A stretch of DNA of 7,064 nucleotides from an uncultured bacterium (GTDB lineage: Bacteria; Patescibacteriota; Patescibacteriia; UBA1558; GWA2-36-10). Shown here piece by piece: positions 1 to 6,922 of this stretch (the stretch's first letter is position 1; each line of letters begins with the position of its first letter). A model generated the notes under the pieces. It had not been told where the DNA came from, did not search any database, and was given only the letters and a program-made list of their open reading frames with translations. The stretch covers positions 1-7,064 of the forward strand of contig CAIRBL010000021.1 in assembly GCA_903876815.1 (NCBI GenBank). The letters are read 5' to 3'. The translations under genes were made by a program, and so were the position numbers.

Positions 1-735
1 TCTAGTTTGTCTTTGTCGTTAAAATATGAAATTTTAGTGATTGATAATGCTTCTTATGACGGTATTGCAGACATTGTCAAAACAGACGATCGAGTCAGAT
101 TTATTCAAAATAATATCAATGCTGGCTTTGCAGCCGGTAATAATCTAGGCATTAAACAAGCCAAAGGAAAATATATAATGATTTGTAATCCTGATTTAGC
201 TTTTTTTTCTTCAGCTATTGAAATTTTATATCAATACATGGAAGCAAATGCAGGAGTTGCCTTAGCTGGTCCACGCTTGATAAATCCTGACCATAGTTTG
301 CAATACTCGGCTACAATTTTTCCTGATTGGAAATTGCCATTTTTTAGGAGAACTTTTTTAGCCAAAACTGACAGAGGGGAGGCTTGGTTAAAAAAATATT
401 TTATGATGGAGGCGGATCATTACAAAAATTTTTATGTGCCAGCTTTATTTGGCGCTTGTTTGATGGTGAGAGCTAATGCTTTGTTTAAAGTTGGCTTGTT
501 GGACGAAAAATATTTTATGTATATGGAAGATTTGGATTGGTCTAGACGTTTTTGGGAAAATGGTTTTAAAGTTGCCTATGTTGGCGAAGCAGAGGTCATA
601 CATTTACATAAGAGAGATTCAGCTCAAAATAATATTTTAACTGTTTTAAGAAAAAAAACCGCTCGAGCTCATATTGTTAGCTTTTTAAAATATTTGTGGA
701 AGTTTAAAGGTAAAAAATTACCAGAAGTAAAATAA
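1..735 (+). CDS. Family 2 glycosyltransferase (rhamnosyltransferase-like), 5' end missing
   Basis: This is a GT-A fold glycosyltransferase of family 2, the type that moves a sugar from a nucleotide-sugar donor onto a growing surface polysaccharide or glycolipid at the inner face of the membrane. The frame is open to base 1, so the true start lies outside; the TTG at base 7 is an internal Leu codon. About 35 N-terminal residues, including the first beta strand, appear to be missing. Counting from base 7, visible motifs are VIDNAS (11-16, nucleotide binding), NAGFAAGNN (38-46), the metal-site equivalent NPDL (61-64), GACLMVR (149-155) and MEDLDWSRR (173-181), whose acidic residues should include the catalytic base. 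A basic tail follows, with no clear membrane segment. This architecture is shared with WbbL-like rhamnosyltransferases, but donor and acceptor cannot be read from it. It has low GC (18 of 60 at 481-540) and no terminator of its own facing this way. Confidence 0.93.
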   Translation, partial: SSLSLSLKYEILVIDNASYDGIADIVKTDDRVRFIQNNINAGFAAGNNLGIKQAKGKYIMICNPDLAFFSSAIEILYQYMEANAGVALAGPRLINPDHSLQYSATIFPDWKLPFFRRTFLAKTDRGEAWLKKYFMMEADHYKNFYVPALFGACLMVRANALFKVGLLDEKYFMYMEDLDWSRRFWENGFKVAYVGEAEVIHLHKRDSAQNNILTVLRKKTARAHIVSFLKYLWKFKGKKLPEVK

Positions 736-741
736 AATTTA

Positions 742-780
742 TTAAATAAAAAAGCCCCCGAATGTCTGTCTTCGGGGACT
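742..780 (-). terminator. Rho-independent terminator of the minus-strand secreted-protein gene
   Basis: CCCCGAA (756-762) pairs with TTCGGGG (771-777) around an 8-base loop. A mismatch and two further pairs (753-754 with 779-780) extend the stem. On the minus strand the stem is followed at once by a T tract (complement of the A run 748-753, then ATTT). That orientation fits termination of the leftward gene ending at 814. On the plus strand no T tract follows the stem, so it should not stop the glycosyltransferase transcript well. Confidence 0.85.
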
Positions 781-788
781 CGATGTTT

Positions 789-809
789 GACCTCGCCGCC
801 GGCGAGGTC
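789..809 (-). repeat. GC-rich inverted repeat just after the minus-strand stop codon
   Basis: GACCTCGCC (789-797) and GGCGAGGTC (801-809) form a perfect 9-base-pair stem with a 3-base loop. The hairpin lies 4 bases past the minus-strand stop codon (814-816) and just ahead of the terminator hairpin. It has no T tract, so it may be a transcript-end stabiliser or half of a two-hairpin terminator. Its composition matches the GC-rich gene, suggesting that it arrived with it. Confidence 0.7.
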
Positions 810-813
810 ATTT

Positions 814-2088
814 TCACTTTTGCAGGATCATCTTCTTCGTCTTGGTCTGGCCGTTGGCTTCCAGCTTGTAGATGTAGACGCTGCTGGCCATGTCACTGGC
901 GTCAAAGTTGATGCTGTGCTGGCCGGCACTCATCGGACTGTCGGCGAGCGTGGCCACCAGCGCGCCCATCAGGTCGTAGACCTTGAGGCTGACTTGGCTG
1001 GCCGTCAGCAGACTGAAGTCGATGGTCGTCGTCGGGTTGAAGGGGTTCGGGTAGTTCTGCTGCAGGCTCAGGTTGCTCGGCTGCACCGGTGTGTGGATGC
1101 TGGTGGCGTTGTCGATATATACAGCCTCGATTTGTGTGTTCTGTAGTTCGGCCGGCACTTGGAAAACGGCGGAACCGTTGCTTATCAGCGCTTCGGTTTG
1201 CCACGGCGTGCCATCGGGCAGGTTGCCACGGATTGCCACCGCTTGTCCATCCGTGTCGATGATCAAATGATCATCGATTTGTGATGTGCTGTATGGAGCG
1301 GGCCGAACGTTGGAATTGCCGTATGCGGTTTCCGATATCAGGCGACCGATTCCGTAGGGATTGTTCGGATCATCGAGGTTCGTGTAGATCAGGTGACCGT
1401 CCAGCATGGTTGGCCAACTGAACAGAATCATGGAACGGCCCACATTGATGCCGTTCAGGTTGTAGCGCCAGTCACGGTGTAACCATGGGCTGAAGCAGTA
1501 CATCTGAATCGACTCCACGTCTTCCGCTGTGACTTCACCATCTCCATTGGCATCACCACGGATGCCGTCGGAGCTGATGATGTACTGTTGCTTGTAGTCA
1601 GTGAACGTTTCGAAGCTGCCGTCTTGTTTCAACACATCACCACCGATGGAACCAGCGTAGAATTTGTGGTAGCCAATCGGCATGTTGTTGTTGAACTGGA
1701 AGGTGTAGCCACGAAATGACCAGAGACCTTCGCCGTATGCGATCCAGTTTGCACGATAGATGTAATCGCCTTGGATCTCTTGCTCTTCTTCCAGAAGCGA
1801 TCCCAGTTGGCTGATGTAGTCGCTCTCGCAGCCATCGAAGTACGTGTTGTTGTTCGTGGCTCCTGAGCCACCGAAGTAGAGCTCGAAAGTGACGATCCTG
1901 TCTTGCCAGTCAATGACACTAATTTCCTGCTGGCAGGAGAAGAACTCGTCGGGTAAAACGTACGCCGTATCCGGATAGGTCTCGGAAAAATGCGCCGGAC
2001 CGTACTGCGCCTGGGCGCTGTTGCTGAAGCTGAGGGTGATGATGATGGTCGTGAAAACGACCGCGATCAGACGATAGATGTTCTGCAT
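814..2088 (-). CDS. Secreted protein with dockerin-like loop and T9SS type A C-terminal sorting domain
   Basis: This encodes a predicted exported protein of 424 residues and unknown activity. I chose the ATG at 2088 because GGAG lies 9 bases before it and a typical signal peptide follows (basic start, hydrophobic core VVFTTIIITL, cleavage after AQA at 27). The longest open frame starts with TTG at 2187, but that TTG is part of the promoter -35 box. The middle of the protein (28-178, 200-335) matches no family I recognise; cysteines are at 52, 87 and 198. DANGDGEVTAED (179-190) is a dockerin-like calcium loop, and the NLNGINVGR stretch soon after may be a decayed second half. Residues 340-424 form a beta-rich domain with NYPNPFNPTT (345-354), VYDLMG and a basic KTKKMILQK end, the pattern of T9SS type A sorting domains. 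GC is 35 of 60 at 841-900 and 28 of 60 at 1741-1800, against about 18 of 60 in the neighbours. It may be recently transferred. Confidence 0.88.
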   Translation of the reverse strand: MQNIYRLIAVVFTTIIITLSFSNSAQAQYGPAHFSETYPDTAYVLPDEFFSCQQEISVIDWQDRIVTFELYFGGSGATNNNTYFDGCESDYISQLGSLLEEEQEIQGDYIYRANWIAYGEGLWSFRGYTFQFNNNMPIGYHKFYAGSIGGDVLKQDGSFETFTDYKQQYIISSDGIRGDANGDGEVTAEDVESIQMYCFSPWLHRDWRYNLNGINVGRSMILFSWPTMLDGHLIYTNLDDPNNPYGIGRLISETAYGNSNVRPAPYSTSQIDDHLIIDTDGQAVAIRGNLPDGTPWQTEALISNGSAVFQVPAELQNTQIEAVYIDNATSIHTPVQPSNLSLQQNYPNPFNPTTTIDFSLLTASQVSLKVYDLMGALVATLADSPMSAGQHSINFDASDMASSVYIYKLEANGQTKTKKMILQK

Positions 2089-2097
2089 CTCTGGAGT

Positions 2098-2101
2098 CTC
2101 C
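2098..2101 (-). promoter_or_regulatory. Ribosome binding site deciding the start at 2088
   Basis: The minus strand reads GGAG, 9 bases before the ATG at 2088. The alternative ATG at 2103 has only a pyrimidine/A-rich leader with no Shine-Dalgarno match, and the TTG at 2187 is upstream of the expected transcript start. The GGAG lies in a short GGAGTCTCC palindrome (2093-2101), so it could be partly masked in a small hairpin. Confidence 0.7.
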
Positions 2102-2125
2102 ATTTGAAGTGAAAAAAGGTTGTAA

Positions 2126-2140
2126 TGTGCGTCGCGCACA
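2126..2140. promoter_or_regulatory. Interrupted palindrome in the 5' leader, candidate operator or hairpin
   Basis: TGTGCG (2126-2131) and CGCACA (2135-2140) are perfect inverted repeats around a 3-base centre. The site begins about 12 bases downstream of the predicted transcript start of the minus-strand gene and ends well before its ribosome binding site. It could bind a dimeric repressor or fold as a leader hairpin. No matching family is recognised. Confidence 0.4.
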
Positions 2141-2158
2141 CTTTGTGAACGATTGAAT

Positions 2159-2187
2159 ATAATAGCATACTTTACAATTTTTGTCAA
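2159..2187 (-). promoter_or_regulatory. Near-consensus sigma-70 promoter for the minus-strand gene
   Basis: On the minus strand, TTGACA (2187-2182, a perfect -35 box) is followed by a 17-base spacer and TATTAT (2164-2159, five of six matches to TATAAT). Transcription should begin near 2152, leaving a leader of about 64 bases before the ATG at 2088. The promoter is AT-rich like the host flanks, unlike the gene it drives. The tail of the divergent region toward lysS begins right behind it. Confidence 0.8.
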
Positions 2188-2212
2188 TATTAGGCCTATT
2201 TTGCTTGCTTAT

Positions 2213-2262
2213 TTTGGCTAATTTGGCTAAAATTAAGTATAAATAGTTTATAAATTAAGTAT
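2213..2262. repeat. Short direct repeats upstream of lysS
   Basis: A perfect tandem pair of TTTGGCTAA occupies 2213-2221 and 2222-2230. AAATTAAGTAT occurs at 2230-2240 and again at 2252-2262, 22 bases apart, about two helical turns. Between these copies ATAAA and TTTAT (2239-2251) form a small inverted repeat. They overlap the candidate lysS promoter and may be regulator sites, though AT-rich DNA produces such patterns by chance. Confidence 0.5.
2214..2243 (+). promoter_or_regulatory. Candidate sigma-70 promoter for the lysS cluster
   Basis: TTGGCT (2214-2219, four of six matches) and TATAAA (2238-2243, five of six) are separated by 18 bases. Transcription would begin near 2250, giving a leader of about 24 bases. 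The assignment is moderate to weak because the whole stretch is AT-rich and other -10-like strings occur. No clear Shine-Dalgarno precedes the lysS start. Confidence 0.4.
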
Positions 2263-2273
2263 TTAGATAAAAT

Positions 2274-3758
2274 ATGCCAGAATTAGAAATCAGCATCAAT
2301 GATGAGTTTCAACAAAGATGTCGTAAAGCCGAGCTTTTGCAAGCGCAAAACATTAGCCCTTATCCTTCTCAAACAGCCAAAAATGGCTCTGTAAAGGCCT
2401 TTTTGGATAATTTTGCTACAATGTTAGCTAGTGGTGAAAAAATCATCTTAGCGGGCAGAATTCGCAGTTTAAGACTACAAGGTGGCTCAGCTTTTTTGCA
2501 TTTTGAAGATGAGAGTGGCAGAGTACAAGCTTTTGTCCGTAAAGACAATATTGGTGAAAAAAATTATCAGGAATTTACCGATTTTTATGATTTGGGTGAT
2601 TTTGTAGAAATTACAGGCTCAGCTTTTGAAACCAAAACTAAAGAGCCAACTATTTTAGCAGACAGTATCAAAATTTTAAGCAAAACTTTATTACCTTTGC
2701 CAGATAAACATGCTGGTCTCAAGGATCCTGATTTGAGATTTAGAAAAAGATATTTAGATTTGTTGGCTAACCCAGAAGTGAAAGATGTTTTTAAATTACG
2801 AAGCACTATTATTAGAAATATTAGAGAGTATTTTGATGCAGTAGGTTTTGTAGAAGTAGATACGCCTATTCTACAAACTGTGGCTGGCGGAGCGACTGCA
2901 GCGCCTTTTGTGACTCATCACAAAGCTTTGGATATTGATTTATATTTACGTGTGGCACCGGAGCTATATTTGAAGCGTTTAATTATTGGTGGTTATGAAC
3001 AAGTTTATGAAATAGCTCGTTGTTTTCGTAACGAGGGCATTGATCATCAGCATAACCCAGAGTTTACGCAGATAGAATTTTATTGGGCCTACAAAGATTA
3101 TCAGTTTTTGATGGATTTTATTGAAAAGTTTTTTGAACAACTAGTGAAAAAAGTAAACAATGGTAGTTTGCAAGTCAAAAATGGAGATGACGTGATTGAC
3201 TTCACTACTCCTTATCCAAGAGTAGATTTTAAAGAAGCTCTAGATAAGGCATTGGATATAGATATTGATAAGGCTACCAATCAAGATTTAGTTGAATTAG
3301 CTAAAACGGCTAAAATATCAGTGGATAAATCGTGGGGTAGAGGAAAATTGTTAGACGAATTATACAAAAAATTTGTTAGAGCCAAAATGATTCAGCCTCA
3401 TTTTATTATCAATCATCCTTTAGATCTCTCACCTTTAGCGAAAAAATTAGCTGATAGACCAAACTATGTAGAAAGATTTCAGCTAGTAGTTAAAACTGCT
3501 GAAGTTTGTAATGCTTTTTCAGAGCTTAATGATCCACTTGATCAAGAAGAAAGATTTAAAGAACAGAAACGTTTGAAAGATGGTGGTGATGACGAAGCGC
3601 AAGGCGCTGATGCTGATTTTGTGGAAGCTTTGAAACATGGCTTACCACCAACCGCTGGTCTTGGTATGGGTATTGATAGATTAGTAATGCTTTTGGGTGA
3701 TGTAGAAAATATCAAAGAAGTTATTTTCTTTCCCACTATGAAGCCAAAAGAAAAATAA
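2274..3758 (+). CDS. lysS: Lysyl-tRNA synthetase, class II
   Basis: This cytoplasmic enzyme uses ATP to attach lysine to tRNA-Lys. Its 494 residues are normal for the bacterial class II enzyme. An N-terminal helical part leads into an OB-fold anticodon-binding domain (about 56-140, with [21 protein letters not shown]). The catalytic domain follows, with motif 1 around 187-200 ([10 protein letters not shown]), [20 protein letters not shown] and [11 protein letters not shown] (226-236), motif 2 FRNEGID (251-257, R252 and E254 for ATP and lysine) running to [10 protein letters not shown], and motif 3 GLGMGIDRL (462-470, R469 for ATP). AFSELNDP (414-421) is also typical. No key residue is missing. 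The ATG at 2274 gives a normal N-terminus although no Shine-Dalgarno is evident. It is the first gene of the plus-strand cluster and ends 5 bases before the cyclophilin gene. Confidence 0.97.
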   Translation: MPELEISINDEFQQRCRKAELLQAQNISPYPSQTAKNGSVKAFLDNFATMLASGEKIILAGRIRSLRLQGGSAFLHFEDESGRVQAFVRKDNIGEKNYQEFTDFYDLGDFVEITGSAFETKTKEPTILADSIKILSKTLLPLPDKHAGLKDPDLRFRKRYLDLLANPEVKDVFKLRSTIIRNIREYFDAVGFVEVDTPILQTVAGGATAAPFVTHHKALDIDLYLRVAPELYLKRLIIGGYEQVYEIARCFRNEGIDHQHNPEFTQIEFYWAYKDYQFLMDFIEKFFEQLVKKVNNGSLQVKNGDDVIDFTTPYPRVDFKEALDKALDIDIDKATNQDLVELAKTAKISVDKSWGRGKLLDELYKKFVRAKMIQPHFIINHPLDLSPLAKKLADRPNYVERFQLVVKTAEVCNAFSELNDPLDQEERFKEQKRLKDGGDDEAQGADADFVEALKHGLPPTAGLGMGIDRLVMLLGDVENIKEVIFFPTMKPKEK

Positions 3759-3763
3759 TAATT

Positions 3764-4564
3764 ATGAAGAAAAAAATATTTTTAGTTTTATTTTTAGTGC
3801 TTTTTTTAAGCGCTTGCTCTAAGGCAGAGGAGAAGGTAGCAAATACTAATACGGATTGTACAACTATAGAAAGTATCGATGCTTGTATGGCATCAAACTG
3901 TGTGGTTTGTCCGCCTAGCATTGAGGCAAGTTCATTGTCTTGTCAAACAGAAGAATTTTGTCAAAATCTTGGTTTCACCAAAACTTGGTGGCCAAATATG
4001 CAAGCCCAATTAGACGCTTTGCGGCAACAACAAGGAGATAATTATTTAGAAAATACATTAACCGAAGGTAAACTTATGCATGCTTCAATTCAAACAACAA
4101 AAGGAGAAATTAAATTAGAACTTTATGGTGATAAAGTTCCTAATACAGTAGCTAACTTTGTTAAATTAGCTAAAGAGGGTTTTTATGATGGTATTTATTT
4201 TCATCGTGTGATAGAAGGTTTTATGATTCAAACCGGCGATCCACAGGCCAAAGGCACAGCGGGTGTGGATTTTACTTATGAGCAAAATGATGGTAGTGGC
4301 TTGCCAGTTGCGGGTGCTGGTGGTCCTGGTTATAAATTTGCCGATGAGTTTCATCCTGACTTAAAACATGATAAAGCCGGTGTTTTATCGATGGCCAACT
4401 CTGGTCCAAACACCAATGGTTCTCAATTTTTCATTACTCATGAAGCAACACCATGGCTAGACAATGTGCATTCTGTTTTTGGTCAAGTGACTTCAGGTCA
4501 AGATGTAGTAAATAAAATTACCCAAGGTGATAAGATAGAAAAAATTATTATTTTAGAAGAATAA
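3764..4564 (+). CDS. Lipoprotein cyclophilin-type peptidyl-prolyl isomerase with Cys-rich N-terminal module
   Basis: This is a predicted membrane-anchored peptidyl-prolyl cis-trans isomerase of 266 residues. [10 protein letters not shown] plus the lipobox LSAC (15-18) indicates lipid attachment at C18, so it should act outside the cytoplasm. Residues 32-66 hold six cysteines (32, 41, 46, 49, 60, 66), including a CxxC at 46-49; this module is not part of the standard cyclophilin fold. A helical linker (about 75-100) leads to the cyclophilin domain (105-266). Active-site residues are intact: R148 in [15 protein letters not shown]153, M154, Q156, [13 protein letters not shown] (211-223) with F223, W231 in [12 protein letters not shown], and H236. 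It starts 5 bases after lysS with no Shine-Dalgarno, so coupling to lysS translation is likely, and stops 4 bases before serS. Folding of exported proteins is the likely role; substrates are unknown. Confidence 0.94.
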   Translation: MKKKIFLVLFLVLFLSACSKAEEKVANTNTDCTTIESIDACMASNCVVCPPSIEASSLSCQTEEFCQNLGFTKTWWPNMQAQLDALRQQQGDNYLENTLTEGKLMHASIQTTKGEIKLELYGDKVPNTVANFVKLAKEGFYDGIYFHRVIEGFMIQTGDPQAKGTAGVDFTYEQNDGSGLPVAGAGGPGYKFADEFHPDLKHDKAGVLSMANSGPNTNGSQFFITHEATPWLDNVHSVFGQVTSGQDVVNKITQGDKIEKIIILEE

Positions 4565-4568
4565 TTTT

Positions 4569-5810
4569 ATGTTGGATATAAAAAATATTCGCGATAATAA
4601 AGAGCGTGTTTTACAAGCGCTGCTTAAGCGCATGAGTCCAGACCTTTTAGATTTAGACGGCATTTTAAATTTAGATGATCAACGCAGAGAGCTTTTGGTT
4701 GAGTTAGAAAAACTTCAAGCAGAAAGAAATCAAGCTTCTAAAGTTAAACCCAATGAAGAGACCATCAAGGCAATGAAAGATCTTGGTGTTAAGATTAAAG
4801 ATTTGGAAGAAGAAGTAAAAAAGCTGGAGACAGAATTATTAGATAAATTATCAGCTTTACCCAATTTACCAGCCGATGATGTAGTAGCTGGCGGCAAAGA
4901 AAATAATAGAGTCATCAAAACTTTTGGACAGAAACCAGAGTTTAGTTTTTCAGCAAAAAATCATGTAGACATAGCAACCGACTTGGGCCTGATAGATTAT
5001 CCTAGGGCCGCTAAAATGTCTGGAGCTGGTTTTTGGGTTTATGTTGGTGACGGTGCTTTATTAGAATGGGCCTTACTGAATTATTTTATAGAATTTCATC
5101 GTCAAAATAATTATACCTTTATGTTACCGCCTTATCTTTTGACAGAACAATCAGCCTACACCTCTGGTCATTTGCCAAAGTTTCGAGATGATTTATTTTG
5201 GACCCAAGACAAATTATGTTTAAATGCTACATCTGAAATGATGCTGGGCAATTATCATCGTGATGAAATTTTGGAGAGCAATACTTTGCCACTCAAATAT
5301 TATGCTTATTCCACTTGTTTTAGAAGGGAAGCCGGCTCATATCGAGCAGAAGAAAGAGGTATGATTAGGGGTCATCAGTTCAATAAAATTGAAATGTTTC
5401 AGTTTACTAAACCAGAAAATTCTTGGACTGCTTTTGCTGAGCTTTTGCAAAATGCCGAAAAATTAGTAGAGGGCTTAGGTTTGCATTATAATTCAGTACA
5501 ATTAGCAGCTGAGGATTGTAGTGCGGCTATGGCTAAAACTGTGGACATAGAAGTTTGGATACCATCTATGAATATTTATAAAGAAGTTTCTAGTGTTTCC
5601 AATGCTTTGGACTATCAAGCTCGTCGTGGTAATACTAGATTTAAAGATGTGGATGGTAAAAATAAATTTGTTCATACACTCAATGCTTCTGGTTTGGCTA
5701 CTAGTCGTGTGATACCTGCTATTTTAGAACAAAATCAGCAAGCTGATGGTAGCGTTTTGATCCCTAAGGCTTTGCAAAAATTTATGAATAAAGAATTTTT
5801 GAAAAAATAA
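4569..5810 (+). CDS. serS: Seryl-tRNA synthetase
   Basis: This cytoplasmic class II synthetase charges tRNA-Ser with serine. Its 413 residues are near the family norm. Residues about 29-98 form a charged helical hairpin, the coiled-coil arm that grips the long variable arm of tRNA-Ser. The catalytic domain has a motif 1 region at about 155-190, the serine-binding T-x-E as TSE (221-223, more often TAE), motif 2 FRREAGSY with ERGMIRGHQFNKIEMF (251-277, R252 and E254), a serine-site stretch SSVSNALDYQARR (341-353, where many relatives read SSCSNCTDFQARR), and motif 3 SGLATSRVIPAILE (374-387, R380). The substitutions look conservative and the gene looks functional. It lies 4 bases after the cyclophilin gene, and its TAA shares its last A with the alr ATG (TAATG), which suggests translational coupling. 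Confidence 0.97.
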   Translation: MLDIKNIRDNKERVLQALLKRMSPDLLDLDGILNLDDQRRELLVELEKLQAERNQASKVKPNEETIKAMKDLGVKIKDLEEEVKKLETELLDKLSALPNLPADDVVAGGKENNRVIKTFGQKPEFSFSAKNHVDIATDLGLIDYPRAAKMSGAGFWVYVGDGALLEWALLNYFIEFHRQNNYTFMLPPYLLTEQSAYTSGHLPKFRDDLFWTQDKLCLNATSEMMLGNYHRDEILESNTLPLKYYAYSTCFRREAGSYRAEERGMIRGHQFNKIEMFQFTKPENSWTAFAELLQNAEKLVEGLGLHYNSVQLAAEDCSAAMAKTVDIEVWIPSMNIYKEVSSVSNALDYQARRGNTRFKDVDGKNKFVHTLNASGLATSRVIPAILEQNQQADGSVLIPKALQKFMNKEFLKK

Positions 5811-6922
5811 TGCCTTTAACTTGGATAGAAATAAATAAAAAAAATTTAGTTCATAATATAAGAGAGTTTCAAAAGATTGCACCGAACAGTCAAATTTGGC
5901 CAGTCATCAAAAGTAATGCTTATGGTCATGGCTTAACAGAAATTGCCAGTATTTTAGAAAGCGAAAATTTAGTGGCTGGCTTAGCAGTTGTGAGTTTAGA
6001 TGAAGCTGTATCTTTAAGTTATTTGACTCAAAAACCGATAATGGTTTTGAGTTATTTTGACTTCAACGAAGAACAATTAGCTCTGGCACAAAGTAAAAAA
6101 ATTTCTTTGCCAATCTATGATTTAGAAACGGCAGAATTTTTGGACAAAATGGCTGATAAGTTGCAGGGGAAATTTTTGGTGAATATCAAAATTGATACTG
6201 GTACTTCACGTTTAGGGTTTTTATTATCAGAGGCAAATGAGGCAATCAAAATTATTAGTCAAAAAAATAATTTGATCATTAATAGCTTGTACACTCATTT
6301 TGCCGAAAGTGAAGCAGAGGAGCAAGAGTTCACAAAAAAGCAGTTAAATAATTTTTTGACATTATGCGCCAAGTGGCCACAGTTTAAAAAACACGCTGCT
6401 TGTTCAGCGGCTACCTTGAGCCAAAAAGAAGCACAGGGTGATTTGATTAGACTAGGTCTTTCTTTGTATGGGCTCTGGCCAAGTGCAGCTAGCAAGCGTC
6501 GAGCTTGGGAAAATAAGATGTGTTTACAGCCGGTATTAACTTGGAAAACAAAAATTATTCAGCTCAAAAAATTATCAGTCGGCACTAGCATTGGCTATAA
6601 TCGGACTTATACAACCACAACGGATTGTTTGCTTGCTATTTTGCCAGTAGGTTACAATGAGGGTTATGATCGTAGTCTGTCAAATAAGGCCGAAGTTTTA
6701 TTCAAAGGTCAAAGATATAAAGTACGAGGAAATATTTGTATGAATTTGATGATGGTTGAATTACCACTAGATTCAGATGCACAAATAGGGGACGAAGTGG
6801 TATTATTGGGTCACGATGGTCAAAATTATCTTAGCGTTGACGAGCTAGCTATTTTAGCAAACACTATCAACTATGAAATAGTCACACGTTTGCATCCACA
6901 AATAAAACGAGTGATTGTTTAA
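5810..6922 (+). CDS. alr: Alanine racemase (PLP-dependent)
   Basis: This enzyme interconverts L- and D-alanine, supplying D-alanine for peptidoglycan. At 370 residues it has the normal two-domain length: an N-terminal TIM barrel (to about 230) and a C-terminal beta domain. The PLP lysine is K34 in VIKSNAYGHG, with Y38 close by. Other expected residues are R134 in TSRLGF, H163 in YTHFA, S199 in ACSAATL, R214 in LIRLGLSLYG, the second catalytic base Y263 in GYNRTY, M311 in GNICMN, and Y355 in INYEIVTRL. Three positions differ from the usual patterns: C198 where Asn is common, N308 where Arg is common in GRxxMD, and N312 where Asp is common. The core acid-base pair K34 and Y263 is intact, so activity is likely. 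The start overlaps the serS stop by one base with no Shine-Dalgarno, so expression probably depends on serS translation. Confidence 0.96.
   Translation: MPLTWIEINKKNLVHNIREFQKIAPNSQIWPVIKSNAYGHGLTEIASILESENLVAGLAVVSLDEAVSLSYLTQKPIMVLSYFDFNEEQLALAQSKKISLPIYDLETAEFLDKMADKLQGKFLVNIKIDTGTSRLGFLLSEANEAIKIISQKNNLIINSLYTHFAESEAEEQEFTKKQLNNFLTLCAKWPQFKKHAACSAATLSQKEAQGDLIRLGLSLYGLWPSAASKRRAWENKMCLQPVLTWKTKIIQLKKLSVGTSIGYNRTYTTTTDCLLAILPVGYNEGYDRSLSNKAEVLFKGQRYKVRGNICMNLMMVELPLDSDAQIGDEVVLLGHDGQNYLSVDELAILANTINYEIVTRLHPQIKRVIV

Noticed and set aside
201..208. Runs of eight T (201-208) and eight A (651-658) in the glycosyltransferase as slippage or frameshift sites
   Set aside because: The frame continues correctly through both runs with family motifs on each side, so no frameshift is needed.
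756..777. Hairpin as terminator for the upstream glycosyltransferase
   Set aside because: On the plus strand no T tract follows the stem; the T tract exists only on the minus strand.
787..1146. A 119-codon plus-strand open frame inside the GC-rich region
   Set aside because: It lies antisense to the well-supported minus-strand gene, starts inside the terminator-proximal hairpin, has no ribosome binding site and no recognisable domain. GC-rich DNA has few stops in shadow frames.
902..1919. Other minus- and plus-strand frames of 65-100 codons within the sorting-domain gene
   Set aside because: They are frame-shifted readings of the same gene, of low complexity and without supported starts.
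2089..2187. N-terminal extension of the minus-strand protein from TTG 2187 or ATG 2103
   Set aside because: The TTG is the promoter -35 box, upstream of the expected transcript start. The ATG at 2103 lacks a ribosome binding site, and the signal peptide fits a start at 2088.
4076..4078. Internal start at Met105 giving a cytoplasmic single-domain cyclophilin
   Set aside because: A weak AAGG lies about 8 bases upstream and the domain does begin here, but the intact lipoprotein signal argues that the long form is the real product.
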